In this document: one piece after another, positions 25,759 to 33,939 of the stretch
How the letters are laid out: each line of letters opens with the position of its first letter
Position numbering within the stretch: the stretch's first letter is position 1
Source: DYRB01 sp963802205
Lineage (GTDB): Bacteria > Pseudomonadota > Gammaproteobacteria > Chromatiales > Chromatiaceae
Assembly: GCA_963802205.1 (NCBI GenBank)
Contig: CAWDHW010000035.1
Location: 1-36,872, forward strand
Reading direction: 5' to 3'
Length of the DNA: 36,872 bases
Notes under the pieces: generated by a model
Database searches by the model: none
What the model was told of the DNA's origin: nothing
What the model saw: the letters and a program-made list of their open reading frames with translations, nothing else
Position numbers and translations under genes: made by a program

Positions 25759-25761
25759 GCC

Positions 25762-28700
25762 CTAGAGCAGGACCCGCTCGATGCCCCCGCCCTTGAGGTC
25801 GGCGATGAAGCGCTGCTGCCAGCCCTGACCCAAGATGCGCTGGGCCAACTCGACCACGATGTAATCGGTCGCAAGCCCCGTCTCATCGGCGTACTTCGCC
25901 AGCCCCTGCTGGCAGGCGGGACAGGCGGTGAGGAGCTTGACCTGACCCGTCGCCCGATCCACCCCGGTAAGGGCACGGATGCCCTGGGTCAGCTCTTCCT
26001 GCTTGCGAAAGCGGATCTGATTGGCGATGTCCGGGCGGGCGGTGCCGAGGGTACCCGCCTCGCCGCAGCAACGATCGCTCAAGGTGACTTTCTGACCCAA
26101 TAGGCACGCAGCGACTTTGAGGGGGGCATAGGTCTTCATGGGGGTGTGGCAGGGATCGTGGTAGAGGTACTGCATGCCCTGCACCCCGGCCAGACTGACC
26201 CCCTTCTCCATCAGATACTCGTGGATGTCCAGCAACCGGCAGCCGGGGAAGATGCGTTCGAACTCGTACTGGAGGAGCTGGTCCATGCAGGTCCCGCAGG
26301 AAACGATGACGGTACGGATGTCCAGGTAATTAAGCGTGTTGGCAACCCGGTGGAAGAGCACCCTGTTGTCCATGGTGATGCGCCGACCGCTCTGTTCCAA
26401 CCCGGAGGCGCTCTGCGGATAACCGCAGCACAGGTACCCCGGGGGCAGCACCACCTGGGCCCCCTGGCGGTAAAGCATGGCGAGCGTCGCCAGGCCCACG
26501 TCGGAGAAGAGCCGCTCCGATCCGCAGCCGGGGAAGTAAAAGACGGCGTCCGAATCCTCCGTCGGGCGCTGCGGATCGCGCAGTATGGGGACCTGGGTGG
26601 GGTCCTCCAGGGACAGCTCCTGTCGAAAGGTGCGGCTGGGCAGGGCGACCCGGATGGGGCGATTGATGAGGTCCAGGACCAGATCCTGGGCCGCGGGTCG
26701 GCCCGTGGTGGCACCGGGGGCGCTGGTGCGGCGCCGCAACAGCCCCAGGCCCCGGGCGACCCGGTGGGCCAGGTTGATGCCGGCGAAGCCCCACTGGGCC
26801 AACCCCATGCGCAGCAGGCGCACCGCCCGCGGGTCTTTGGCGTCGAGAAAGCGCATGGCGGCCCAGGCCCCTGGGCTGAACCGCTTCTGGCGGCGGTCTA
26901 CGAGGATTCGGCGCAGCCGCATGGTGACTTTGCCGAAGTCGATGTCCACCGGGCAGGGTGGCTGACACTTGTGGCAGACGGTGCAGTGGTCGGCCACGTC
27001 GTTCATCTCTGCGAAGTGGCGCCGCGACAGGCCGCGACGGGTCTGCTCCTCGTACAGGAAGGCCTCGACGATGAGCCCGGTGCCGAGGATCTTGTTGCGC
27101 GGCGAATAGAGCAGATTGGCCCGCGGGACATGGGTCATGCACTTGGGCTTGCACTTGCCGCAGCGCAGACAGTGCTTGATGTCGTCGTTCAGGGCGCCGA
27201 GCTCGGTCTCCTCCAGGATGATGGCCTCCTGCTCCACCAGCCGCAGCGATGGGGTATAGGCCCCCGCGAGTCCGGCCCCAGGCATGAGCTTGCCGCGGTT
27301 GAACCAGGCCCCCGGGTCCACCCTCCGCTTGTAATCCCCGAAGGCGGCGAGCTTGTCGGCCCCGAGGAACTGGAGCTTGGTGATGCCGATGCCGTGCTCG
27401 CCGGAGATGACGCCGCCTAAGTCCGTCGCCAGGGCCATGATGCGCCCGACGATGGCATCGGCCTCCTGGAGCATCCGGTAGTCGGCGGAGTGGACCGGGA
27501 TGTTGGTGTGCACGTTGCCGTCGCCGGCGTGCATATGCAGGGCGACGAAGAGGCGCGAGTCCCGCACCCGGGCATGTATGCCCCGCAGGCACTCGCGCAC
27601 CGCCGCCAGGTGCTGGCCGCCGAAGACCTCGTCGAGCCGATCGGCGACCTCCTCGCGATAGGACTGGCGCAGGTCGCGGCGCAGCATCAGGTCTAGCAGC
27701 GTGTCCTTGGGCCGGACCCGAGGGTGCTCGGTCGCGGTGAGCAGTTCCGAGTGCTCGGCGGCGAGGCCATCCAGGTTGCCCAGCACCGATTGCCAGCGGA
27801 TCCGGGCCGCACGGACGGCCTCGCGGGCGGTCTCGCGCTTGGCGGCGAGGATGGCCTCCGCTTCCTCGGATGCCTCGTAATCCCCCGCCTCCCGCGCCTC
27901 GGGCAGGTCGCCGGCCAGGTAGTCCAGAACCGCGTCCATGGCCGCCAGCTTGTTGGCGATGGACTGCTCGATGTTGATGCGCTCGATGCCCCGGCTATAG
28001 TCCGCCAGGCGCTCCAGGGGGATCACCACGTCCTCGTTGATCTTGAAGGCGTTGGTGTGGCGTGAGATGGCCGCGGTGCCGGCGCGGTCGAGCCAGAAGC
28101 GCCGGCGCGCCTCGGGGCTCGCCGCGATGAACCCCTCCCCGTCCCGCGCCTGGGTCAAGCGCACCACATCCAAGGCGGCGGCATCCACCAGGGCGGCATC
28201 GTCCGCCACCAGGTCCGCCAGCAGAACCATCTTGGGCAACTCCCGGCGAGTGGCCTTGGTGGCATAGCCCACGGCGCGGACATAGCGCTCGTCCAAGTGC
28301 TCCAGGCCGGCGATCTGCACCCCCGGCAGACCATCGACATGGGCCTTCAGCTCCACGATGGCGGGTACGGCCCGCGAGAGGTCCGCGCCGAAGAACTCCA
28401 GGCAAAGGGTGCGCACCTGGTCCGGCATCCGGTGCAGCACAAAGCGCGCGGAGGTGATGAGCCCATCGCAGCCCTCCTTCTGCACCCCGGGGAGCCCGGA
28501 CAGGAACTTGTCGGTCACATCTTTCCCCAGCCCGGCCTTGCGGAAGGCGCTCCCCGGCATCGTCAGGATCTGCGCCTCGCCCCTGGGGGTGGTACCGTCG
28601 GGGGCGTAGCGGCTGAGCAGGAAACGCACCTGGGGCTGGTCGTGGATCTTGCCCAGATTATGGTCCAGGCGCTCCACCTCCAGCCAGTCCGCGTCCGGGG

Positions 28701-29631
28701 TGACCATGCGCCAGGACGCCAGGTTGTCCAGTGCAGTGCCCCAGAGCACGGCCTTCTTGCCACCGGCGTTCATGGCGATATTGCCGCCGATGGTGGAGGC
28801 ATCCTGGGAAGTGGGGTCCACGGCGAAGGCGAGCCCATGGGCATCCGCCAGATCGGAGACCCGGCGCGTGACCACACCGGCCCCGCAACGCACCGTGGGC
28901 ACCGCGCCGGCAACCCCGGGCAGGGCCACCCGCTCGACGGCGGACAGTGACTCCAGCTTCTCGGTGTTGATGACGGCGCAGCGGTCCTCCAGCGGCACCC
29001 CGGAACCCGTATAGCCGGTGCCGCCGCCGCGGGGGATCAGGGTCAGACCGCAGTCGATGCAGGCACGCACAATGGGCGCAACCTCTGCCTCGGTGTCCGG
29101 ACAGATGACCACGAAGGGCAGCTCCACGCGCCAGTCGGTGGCGTCCGTGGCATGGGAGACCCGCGCCAGGCCGCCGAAGTCGATGTTGTCCTTGCGGGTG
29201 ATCTTCGCCAGGGCCTTGCGCAGCTCTTCGCGCAGCTTGCGGTGGTCGTCGAACCAGTCGCCGAAGCGATTGACCGCCATGCGGGCGGCGCCCAGCAGCC
29301 GGGCGGCCTGGGCGTTGTCGTTGAGGCGGGCCTCGAACTGGTCCAGGCGATGGTCCAGGGCCCCCAGCAGCAGGCGGCGCCGGTCCAGATTGTCCATCAG
29401 GTCGTCTTGCAGGTAGGGGTTGCGGGTCACGACCCACATGTCCCCCAAGACCTCGAACAGCATCCGCGCCGAACGCCCGGTGCGGCGGGTCCCGCGCAGG
29501 GACTCGATCAGGTCCCACATCTCCGCCCCCAGGAAGCGGATGACGATCTCTCGGTCCGAGAAGGAGGTGTAGTTATAGGGGATCTCGCGGATGCGGTGAG
29601 TCGGGGTTGGTTGGGGGGCGGGGACATTCAT
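25762..29631 (-). CDS. Large FAD-linked oxidase/Fe-S oxidoreductase (DUF3683 type)
   Basis: 1,289 residues from ATG 29631. The N-terminal ~150 residues (IREIPYNYTSFSDREIVIRF) form the DUF3683-like part. An FAD-binding type 4 domain follows, about 190-420, with LTLIPRGGGTGYTGSGVPLE and STIGGNIAMNAGGKKAV. The GlcD-like C-terminal oxidase part has LHMHAGDGNVHTNIPVHS and GGVISGEHGIGITKLQFLGA. Two 4Fe-4S clusters use CLRCGKCKPKC and CTVCHKCQPPCPVDI. Two CCG cysteine-rich domains have VFYFPGCGSERLF, LCCGYPQSASG and CCGEAGTLG. The arrangement resembles a fused glycolate/D-lactate dehydrogenase (GlcD plus GlcF). The donor is probably a 2-hydroxy acid passing electrons to quinone, which is inference. 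Confidence 0.85.
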   Translation of the reverse strand: MNVPAPQPTPTHRIREIPYNYTSFSDREIVIRFLGAEMWDLIESLRGTRRTGRSARMLFEVLGDMWVVTRNPYLQDDLMDNLDRRRLLLGALDHRLDQFEARLNDNAQAARLLGAARMAVNRFGDWFDDHRKLREELRKALAKITRKDNIDFGGLARVSHATDATDWRVELPFVVICPDTEAEVAPIVRACIDCGLTLIPRGGGTGYTGSGVPLEDRCAVINTEKLESLSAVERVALPGVAGAVPTVRCGAGVVTRRVSDLADAHGLAFAVDPTSQDASTIGGNIAMNAGGKKAVLWGTALDNLASWRMVTPDADWLEVERLDHNLGKIHDQPQVRFLLSRYAPDGTTPRGEAQILTMPGSAFRKAGLGKDVTDKFLSGLPGVQKEGCDGLITSARFVLHRMPDQVRTLCLEFFGADLSRAVPAIVELKAHVDGLPGVQIAGLEHLDERYVRAVGYATKATRRELPKMVLLADLVADDAALVDAAALDVVRLTQARDGEGFIAASPEARRRFWLDRAGTAAISRHTNAFKINEDVVIPLERLADYSRGIERINIEQSIANKLAAMDAVLDYLAGDLPEAREAGDYEASEEAEAILAAKRETAREAVRAARIRWQSVLGNLDGLAAEHSELLTATEHPRVRPKDTLLDLMLRRDLRQSYREEVADRLDEVFGGQHLAAVRECLRGIHARVRDSRLFVALHMHAGDGNVHTNIPVHSADYRMLQEADAIVGRIMALATDLGGVISGEHGIGITKLQFLGADKLAAFGDYKRRVDPGAWFNRGKLMPGAGLAGAYTPSLRLVEQEAIILEETELGALNDDIKHCLRCGKCKPKCMTHVPRANLLYSPRNKILGTGLIVEAFLYEEQTRRGLSRRHFAEMNDVADHCTVCHKCQPPCPVDIDFGKVTMRLRRILVDRRQKRFSPGAWAAMRFLDAKDPRAVRLLRMGLAQWGFAGINLAHRVARGLGLLRRRTSAPGATTGRPAAQDLVLDLINRPIRVALPSRTFRQELSLEDPTQVPILRDPQRPTEDSDAVFYFPGCGSERLFSDVGLATLAMLYRQGAQVVLPPGYLCCGYPQSASGLEQSGRRITMDNRVLFHRVANTLNYLDIRTVIVSCGTCMDQLLQYEFERIFPGCRLLDIHEYLMEKGVSLAGVQGMQYLYHDPCHTPMKTYAPLKVAACLLGQKVTLSDRCCGEAGTLGTARPDIANQIRFRKQEELTQGIRALTGVDRATGQVKLLTACPACQQGLAKYADETGLATDYIVVELAQRILGQGWQQRFIADLKGGGIERVLL

Positions 29632-29844
29632 GGCTTGTGGCGTCGCCTTCCAGGTCCAGGGATACCGGAGCGGCCCCTGGTATTGCAGTGCACAAATTGT
29701 ACCGCAGCCCTGGCCAGGACCAACAGGCGGCAGGCCGGGTATGACCGCGGGGTTTCTGAGCGATCCCCAGGTCGCCGGTAAGCCTTGTTGCATACCCAGC
29801 GTCTGTCGCCTCCCAACTCAAGATCCGAAGGTCCGGCATTCCGC

Positions 29845-29874
29845 TTGGCAGTGCCCCTCGGTCTGGTTTATATT
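29845..29874 (+). promoter_or_regulatory. Sigma-70-like promoter for the leuA leader
   Basis: TTGGCA at 29845-29850 and TATATT at 29869-29874 are 18 bases apart; each matches the consensus at 5 of 6 positions. Transcription would start near 29,882, about 20 bases before the leader peptide and 300 before leuA. Confidence 0.55.
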
Positions 29875-29901
29875 CGGCATGTCCTCCGTTTGTTGAGCAT
29901 T

Positions 29902-30042
29902 ATGAACCGCACACCCTTCCTCAGCGCCGCGCCCTGCCACCGCCGCTCCGCCCTCGCGGGTTGTGGCATCGCGCTGCGCTCACCCCTCGGCGCCCTGGCC
30001 CCTGCCGGTCTGAGTGCGCTGCTGTCCCTGCTGCTGCCCTAG
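29902..30042 (+). CDS. leuL: Putative leucine leader peptide before leuA
   Basis: A 46-codon frame starting MNRTPFLSAAPCHRRS and ending GLSALLSLLLP. Eleven of 46 residues are Leu, and the last 11 codons contain six CTG Leu codons clustered just before the stop, the position needed for ribosome-stalling attenuation. A good promoter precedes it and hairpins follow it before leuA. Classical leu operon leaders use the same design: slow translation at Leu codons when charged tRNA-Leu is scarce lets transcription continue. The weak ribosome site and lack of an obvious T-run terminator lower confidence. Confidence 0.5.
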   Translation: MNRTPFLSAAPCHRRSALAGCGIALRSPLGALAPAGLSALLSLLLP

Positions 30043-30061
30043 CGGGCAAACACGCAACCGA

Positions 30062-30165
30062 GCCCCGGCGGGGGCCAAAGTTCACGCACCAATCCAAGAC
30101 CGAACAGCAGCAACCTAAGTTGCAACCAGGCGAGCGCCCGGTCGGCCCCCTTGCCGGCCCGCTCG
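30062..30165 (+). promoter_or_regulatory. Hairpins in the leuA leader RNA
   Basis: A small hairpin GCCCC (30062-30066)/GGGGC (30071-30075) is followed by a larger one. In the larger, GGTCGGC (30141-30147) pairs with GCCGGCC (30154-30160) around a 6-base loop, with GAGCG (30133-30137)/CGCTC (30161-30165) outside. It ends a few bases before the leuA ribosome site. It could hide the site or serve as an attenuator stem. No T-run is visible. Confidence 0.4.
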
Positions 30166-30182
30166 ACCACGAGAGGAACGCC

Positions 30183-31781
30183 ATGAATGCCAGCATGAAC
30201 GACAGCACAAGCGCCGGGGCCCGCGAGACCAACCCCGCACCCGACCAACTGATGGTCTTCGACACCACCTTGCGCGACGGCGAGCAGAGCCCCGGCGCAT
30301 CCATGACCCGCGACGAGAAGGTCCGCATCGCCAAGGCGCTGGAGAAGCTCCGGGTGGACGTGATCGAGGCCGGCTTTCCCATTGCCAGCCCAGGCGACTT
30401 CGAGGGCGTCAAGGCGGTGGCGGCGGCCATCAAGGACAGCCGGGTGTGCGGGCTCGCCCGCGCCCTGGACCGTGACATCGACCGCGCCGGCGAGGCCCTG
30501 GCCGGAGCCAACGCGGGGCGCATCCACACCTTCATCGCCACCTCGCCCATCCACATGGCGATGAAGCTGCAAATGACCCCGGACCAGGTGGTCGAGCAGG
30601 CGGTACGGGCGGTCAAGCGCGCCCGCCAATTCACCGACGATGTGGAGTTCTCCCCGGAGGACGCCGGGCGCTCGGAGATCGACTTCCTGTGCCGGGTATT
30701 GGAGGCGGTGATCGACGCCGGAGCGCGCACCGTCAACATCCCCGACACCGTCGGTTACAACATCCCCGATCAGTTCGGCACCCTCATCAGGACGCTGCGC
30801 GAGCGCGTGCCCAACGCCGATAAGGCGGTCTTCTCGGTGCACTGCCACAACGACCTCGGGCTCGCCACGGCCAACTCGCTGGCCGCCGTGCGCAATGGGG
30901 CGCGCCAGGTGGAGTGCACCATCAACGGCCTGGGCGAGCGCGCCGGCAATGCCGCCCTGGAGGAGATCGTCATGGCGGTGCGTACCCGCCGCGACCTCTT
31001 CCCCTGCGACACCCGCATCGACACCACCCAGATCGTCAACTGCTCGCGCCTGGTCTCCGGCATCACCGGCTTCGCGGTGCAGCCGAACAAGGCCATCGTC
31101 GGCATCAACGCCTTCGCGCACGAGGCGGGCATCCACCAGGACGGCGTCCTCAAGCACCGCGAAACCTACGAAATCATGCGGGCCCAGGACGTCGGCTGGA
31201 GCGAGAACCGCATGGTGCTCGGCAAGCACTCGGGAAGGAACGCCTTCCGCACCCGTTTGCAGGAGTTGGGGGCCGCCTTCGCCTCCGAGGACGACCTCAA
31301 CGCCGCCTTCTCCCGCTTCAAGGACCTGGCGGACAAGAAGCACGAGATCTTCGACGAGGACCTCCAGGCCCTGGTGACGGACGCCAATCTCGACGCCAGC
31401 AACGAGCGCGTCAAACTGGTCTCGCTCAAGGTCTGCTCCGAGACCGGCGAGACCCCCCGCGCCTCCCTGACCCTGATGATGGACGGCGAGGAAGAGCCTG
31501 GGGAGGCCATCGGCGGCGGGCCCGTGGACGCGACCTTCAAGGCCATCGAGTCCATCGTCAACACCGGGACCATACTGCGCCTCTACTCGGTCAACGCCAT
31601 CACCAGCGGAACCGATGCCCAGGGCGAGGTCACCGTGCGCCTGGAGAAGGGCGGGCGCATCGTCAACGGCCAGGGGGCGGATACGGACATCGTCATCGCC
31701 TCGGCCAAGGCCTACATCAATGCCTGCAACAAGATCCTGCACCCGCTGGAGCGCGCCCATCCCCAGACCGGGGACGTCTAG
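30183..31781 (+). CDS. leuA: 2-isopropylmalate synthase
   Basis: 532 residues from ATG 30183, with GAGAGG seven to eight bases upstream. It condenses acetyl-CoA with 2-oxoisovalerate, the first step of leucine synthesis. The TIM-barrel domain holds VFDTTLRDGEQSPGASMTRD, VDVIEAGFPIASPGDFE, VHCHNDLGLATANSLAAVRN (HxH metal ligands) and ECTINGLGERAGNAALEEIV. The linker shows HEAGIHQDGVLKHRETYEIM and LGKHSGRNAFRTRL. The C-terminal LeuA regulatory domain (about 400-532), where leucine binds for feedback inhibition, contains GGGPVDATFKAIESIV. The leader just upstream suggests added control at the RNA level. Confidence 0.95.
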   Translation: MNASMNDSTSAGARETNPAPDQLMVFDTTLRDGEQSPGASMTRDEKVRIAKALEKLRVDVIEAGFPIASPGDFEGVKAVAAAIKDSRVCGLARALDRDIDRAGEALAGANAGRIHTFIATSPIHMAMKLQMTPDQVVEQAVRAVKRARQFTDDVEFSPEDAGRSEIDFLCRVLEAVIDAGARTVNIPDTVGYNIPDQFGTLIRTLRERVPNADKAVFSVHCHNDLGLATANSLAAVRNGARQVECTINGLGERAGNAALEEIVMAVRTRRDLFPCDTRIDTTQIVNCSRLVSGITGFAVQPNKAIVGINAFAHEAGIHQDGVLKHRETYEIMRAQDVGWSENRMVLGKHSGRNAFRTRLQELGAAFASEDDLNAAFSRFKDLADKKHEIFDEDLQALVTDANLDASNERVKLVSLKVCSETGETPRASLTLMMDGEEEPGEAIGGGPVDATFKAIESIVNTGTILRLYSVNAITSGTDAQGEVTVRLEKGGRIVNGQGADTDIVIASAKAYINACNKILHPLERAHPQTGDV

Positions 31782-31794
31782 GGGGAGTCCGCTG

Positions 31795-32573
31795 ATGGAC
31801 CCGTTGCTGCGCCGCCATTACCTGCACGCCCTGGGTGTGCAGGTGTGGCGGCCGCGGCTGGCCCCGGAGACCGACAGCGGCCACGGCACTCTGCCCCAGG
31901 GGCAACCGGAACCGGTCCCGGCACTGACCCCCTTGGCGCAGGCGTTCGCAGAGGTCCCGGGCCCCTCGCCAGGGTCAAGCCGGACCTGGACTGGGAGGCC
32001 CTGGCCACCGAGGTGGCCGGCTGTCGCGCCTGCGGCCTGTGCCAGACCCGAACCCAGACGGTCTTCGGCGTCGGCGACCGCCAGGCCAAGCTGATGCTCA
32101 TCGGCGAGGCCCCGGGAGTGGACGAGGACCGCGCCGGTGAGCCCTTCGTCGGGCGCGCCGGGCGACTGCTGAACCTCATGCTCGCCGCCATCGGGCTCAA
32201 TCGCGAACAGGTCTACATTGCCAATATCCTGAAGTGCCATCCCCCGGGCAATCGCGACCCCAGCCCTGAGGAGACCCTGCGCTGCGCACCCTTCCTGCAA
32301 CGCCAGATCGAGCTGGTGGGACCTAAGCTGCTGCTCGCCGTCGGCCGGGTCGCGGCCCAGACGCTGCTGGGTTCCGGCACGGCCGTGGGGCGGCTGCGCG
32401 GCCAGTGGTTCGAATTCGGCGACAACCAGATCCCGCTGACCGTGACCTATCACCCCGCCTACCTGCTACGCTCGCCGGACCAGAAGGCGCTCGTCTGGCA
32501 GGATCTACAACGGGTTGCGCGGCGACTGCGCGATTTGCAAAATACCGGCGCGGGGGCTGGCGGGGTCGGCTAG
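31795..32573 (+). CDS. Type-4 uracil-DNA glycosylase with an N-terminal frameshift
   Basis: Removes uracil from DNA. ATG 31795 has GGGGGAG upstream and gives MDPLLRRHYLHALGVQVWRP, which I take as the natural N-terminus. That frame carries on to about 31,957 and the body continues one frame over: VKPDLDWEALATEVAGCRAC to the TAG at 32571-32573. The four Fe-S cysteines are C-x2-C in GCRACGLC, then ILKC and TLRC 16 residues apart, exactly the family pattern. GEAPGVDEDRAGEPFVGRAG, HPPGNRDPSPEE and TYHPAYLLR are also present. The shift lies in the GC-rich run near 31,955-31,965. It could be a sequencing error or a real recent mutation. Without it the gene would start weakly at 31845. Confidence 0.8.
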
Positions 32574-32628
32574 GCGTCGACCGCCGTGCTGGGCTATCCC
32601 CGGCGGGTTGCGCGATTGAAAAAAGATA

Positions 32629-32657
32629 TTGGTTATTTAACCAAATGCTAATATTAT
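32629..32657 (+). promoter_or_regulatory. Sulfur globule gene promoter with palindromic operator
   Basis: A perfect 7-base inverted repeat, TTGGTTA (32629-32635) and TAACCAA (32638-32644), with a 2-base centre, overlaps a possible -35 box. TATTAT at 32652-32657 is a good -10 box, 17 bases after TTGGTT. The -35 is poor (3 of 6), as for promoters that need an activator. The patch is strikingly AT-rich amid GC-rich DNA. Confidence 0.5.
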
Positions 32658-32724
32658 ATGTCCCACGAAAGCGCACCCCGCGCCTTCGCTTGCTGCAACA
32701 GACAATCCAACCTGGAGAGACCAA

Positions 32725-33126
32725 ATGAAAAAGCTTGCTACCGCTGTCGCGATCGCTGCCCTGATGGGCGTTTCCGCCTCTGCCTCCGCTTGGTGGGGTG
32801 GTCCTGGCGGCTGGGGTGATCGTGGCTACGGCAATGGCTGGGGCGACGGCATGGGCGACTGGTTCAGTGACATGATGGGCGACGGCTACGGCGACTTCAG
32901 CATGAACATGAGCGGCGGCGGCAGTGGCCGTGGCTACGGTCGTGGTCGCGGCTACGGCTATGGCCGTGGCTACGGCGACTACTACGGCCATGGCTACGGC
33001 TACGGCGGCTACGGCCCCTACGGCTACGGTGCCCCCTACGGCTATGGCGCCCCCTACGGCTACGCCCCCCCGCCGGTCGCTGCCCCGGTCGCACCGGCTG
33101 CCCCGGCTCCTGCTGAGGCCAAGTAA
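32725..33126 (+). CDS. Sulfur globule protein (Gly/Tyr-rich envelope protein)
   Basis: 133 residues from ATG 32725, with GGAGAG eight bases upstream. A signal peptide (KKLATAVAIAALMGVSASAS) sends it to the periplasm, where purple sulfur bacteria wrap stored sulfur in a protein coat. The mature part begins AWWGGPGGWGDRGYGNGWGD, with DWFSDMMGDGYGDFSMNMSG before a Gly-Tyr repeat region (GYGRGRGYGYGRGYGDYYGH and onward). Both the composition and the DMMGDGxGDF block fit Chromatiaceae Sgp proteins. Near the end PYGYGA is repeated, and the last 22 or so residues are Pro/Ala/Val-rich, an unusual tail for this family. I cannot say which Sgp paralogue it is. Codon use matches its neighbours. Confidence 0.85.
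   Translation: MKKLATAVAIAALMGVSASASAWWGGPGGWGDRGYGNGWGDGMGDWFSDMMGDGYGDFSMNMSGGGSGRGYGRGRGYGYGRGYGDYYGHGYGYGGYGPYGYGAPYGYGAPYGYAPPPVAAPVAPAAPAPAEAK
33016..33069 (+). repeat. Three 18-base tandem units within the sulfur globule gene
   Basis: In-frame units at 33016-33033, 33034-33051 and 33052-33069 encode PYGYGA, PYGYGA and PYGYAP. They differ by a few third-position or single changes. Such repeats can vary in number between strains. Confidence 0.7.
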
Positions 33127-33129
33127 GGT

Positions 33130-33939
33130 CTAAGGATCCAGCCCCAATCGCGACAAGTCAGGCCCGTGGGTCTGACCTGACCTTGGGGCCAGAAGCACAG
33201 GGATGTGCACCCCCCTCCCGGACAACCCCGCGTGCCTGACCGCCGTCAGTCTGTCCCACAGCGTAGTCATACCTCCCATCGCTGACAATCTCCGCACCGC
33301 GTCCGTGGTGGTGGGGCATTTTGCTTTGCCACCGCCCGCGTTTCGTTTTGGCCTCCTGCGAGCAGCTCCCAAATCGGACGACGCCTCAGGGCAGATCCCG
33401 ATGCCGCACCACCAGCCGGCGGACGGCCTTGGCATCCCCTCCGGCAATTGGGCGTGGATGTGCACCTGGCGCCCGATCTCCAGGCCGGTCTTGCGCTTGA
33501 GGACAAAGGGGACTGGCCCCTGTACGGCGCCGCCGGAGAGGGTGGCGGTGACCTCCAGGGGCAGCGGGGCACCTGGCTCGGCGGCCCGCCAGGTCTCGGC
33601 ATCCTTCGGCTCCGCCACGATTTGCAGCAGGATTTCCACCTTCCCGGACTTACGGTCCAATTCCTGCTGGGAGACCTTGAATGGGGACTCGCCGGTGTAA
33701 CCGTCGAATTGCCAGGCCAGGTCCTTGCCGCTGCGGATCTGGGTATCGGGGCCGGCGGCGTTCGCCTGGGCGGCTTCGAGCACCTCCAGGCGCCGGGTCA
33801 GACGTTCCAGGCGCCCCTCCAGTTCCAGGACGCGGATGGACAGATCCGCCGGGCCTGTGGGCGGACTCGCCTCCTGCGCCCAACCCGCGGCGGGTGTAAG
33901 CAAAGCCGTGACCAGGGCGGCGGCGGGGGTTAATCTCAT
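33130..33939 (-). CDS. Secreted coiled-coil protein of unknown function, probably frameshifted
   Basis: ATG 33939 overlaps the upstream nucleotidase stop (ATGA). Signal peptide LTPAAALVTALLTPAAGWAQ, then a short coiled coil (LSIRVLELEGRLERLTRRLE, about 34-58) and a beta-type domain: DLAWQFDGYTGESPFKVSQQ, GKVEILLQIVAEP, LPLEVTATLSGGAV and GRQVHIHAQLPEG. As written the frame stays open for 269 residues to 33130. Removing one G from the run at 33436-33439 instead gives DAKAVRRLVVRHRDLP and a stop at 33386-33388. Codon use is better in that frame and it gives a protein of about 182 residues. I think the last 100 or so residues are not real. The function is unknown; it is the third gene of a secreted operon. 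Confidence 0.6.
   Translation of the reverse strand: MRLTPAAALVTALLTPAAGWAQEASPPTGPADLSIRVLELEGRLERLTRRLEVLEAAQANAAGPDTQIRSGKDLAWQFDGYTGESPFKVSQQELDRKSGKVEILLQIVAEPKDAETWRAAEPGAPLPLEVTATLSGGAVQGPVPFVLKRKTGLEIGRQVHIHAQLPEGMPRPSAGWWCGIGICPEASSDLGAARRRPKRNAGGGKAKCPTTTDAVRRLSAMGGMTTLWDRLTAVRHAGLSGRGVHIPVLLAPRSGQTHGPDLSRLGLDP
33141..33189 (+). terminator. Nested hairpin after the sulfur globule gene
   Basis: GCCCCAA (33141-33147) pairs with TTGGGGC (33183-33189). Inside, GTCAGGCC (33157-33164) pairs with GGTCTGAC (33169-33176) with one G-T pair and a 4-base loop. It lies 15 bases after the stop, between convergent genes. A T-run is missing, so it may be a termination or mRNA-protecting structure. 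Confidence 0.5.

Noticed and set aside
30039..31760. Long minus-strand frame opposite leuA
   Set aside because: It is an antisense shadow caused by GC-rich third positions; no motif or ribosome site.
32896..33094. Arg/Ser/His-rich minus-strand frame inside the sulfur globule gene
   Set aside because: It is the reverse reading of the Gly-Tyr codon repeats.
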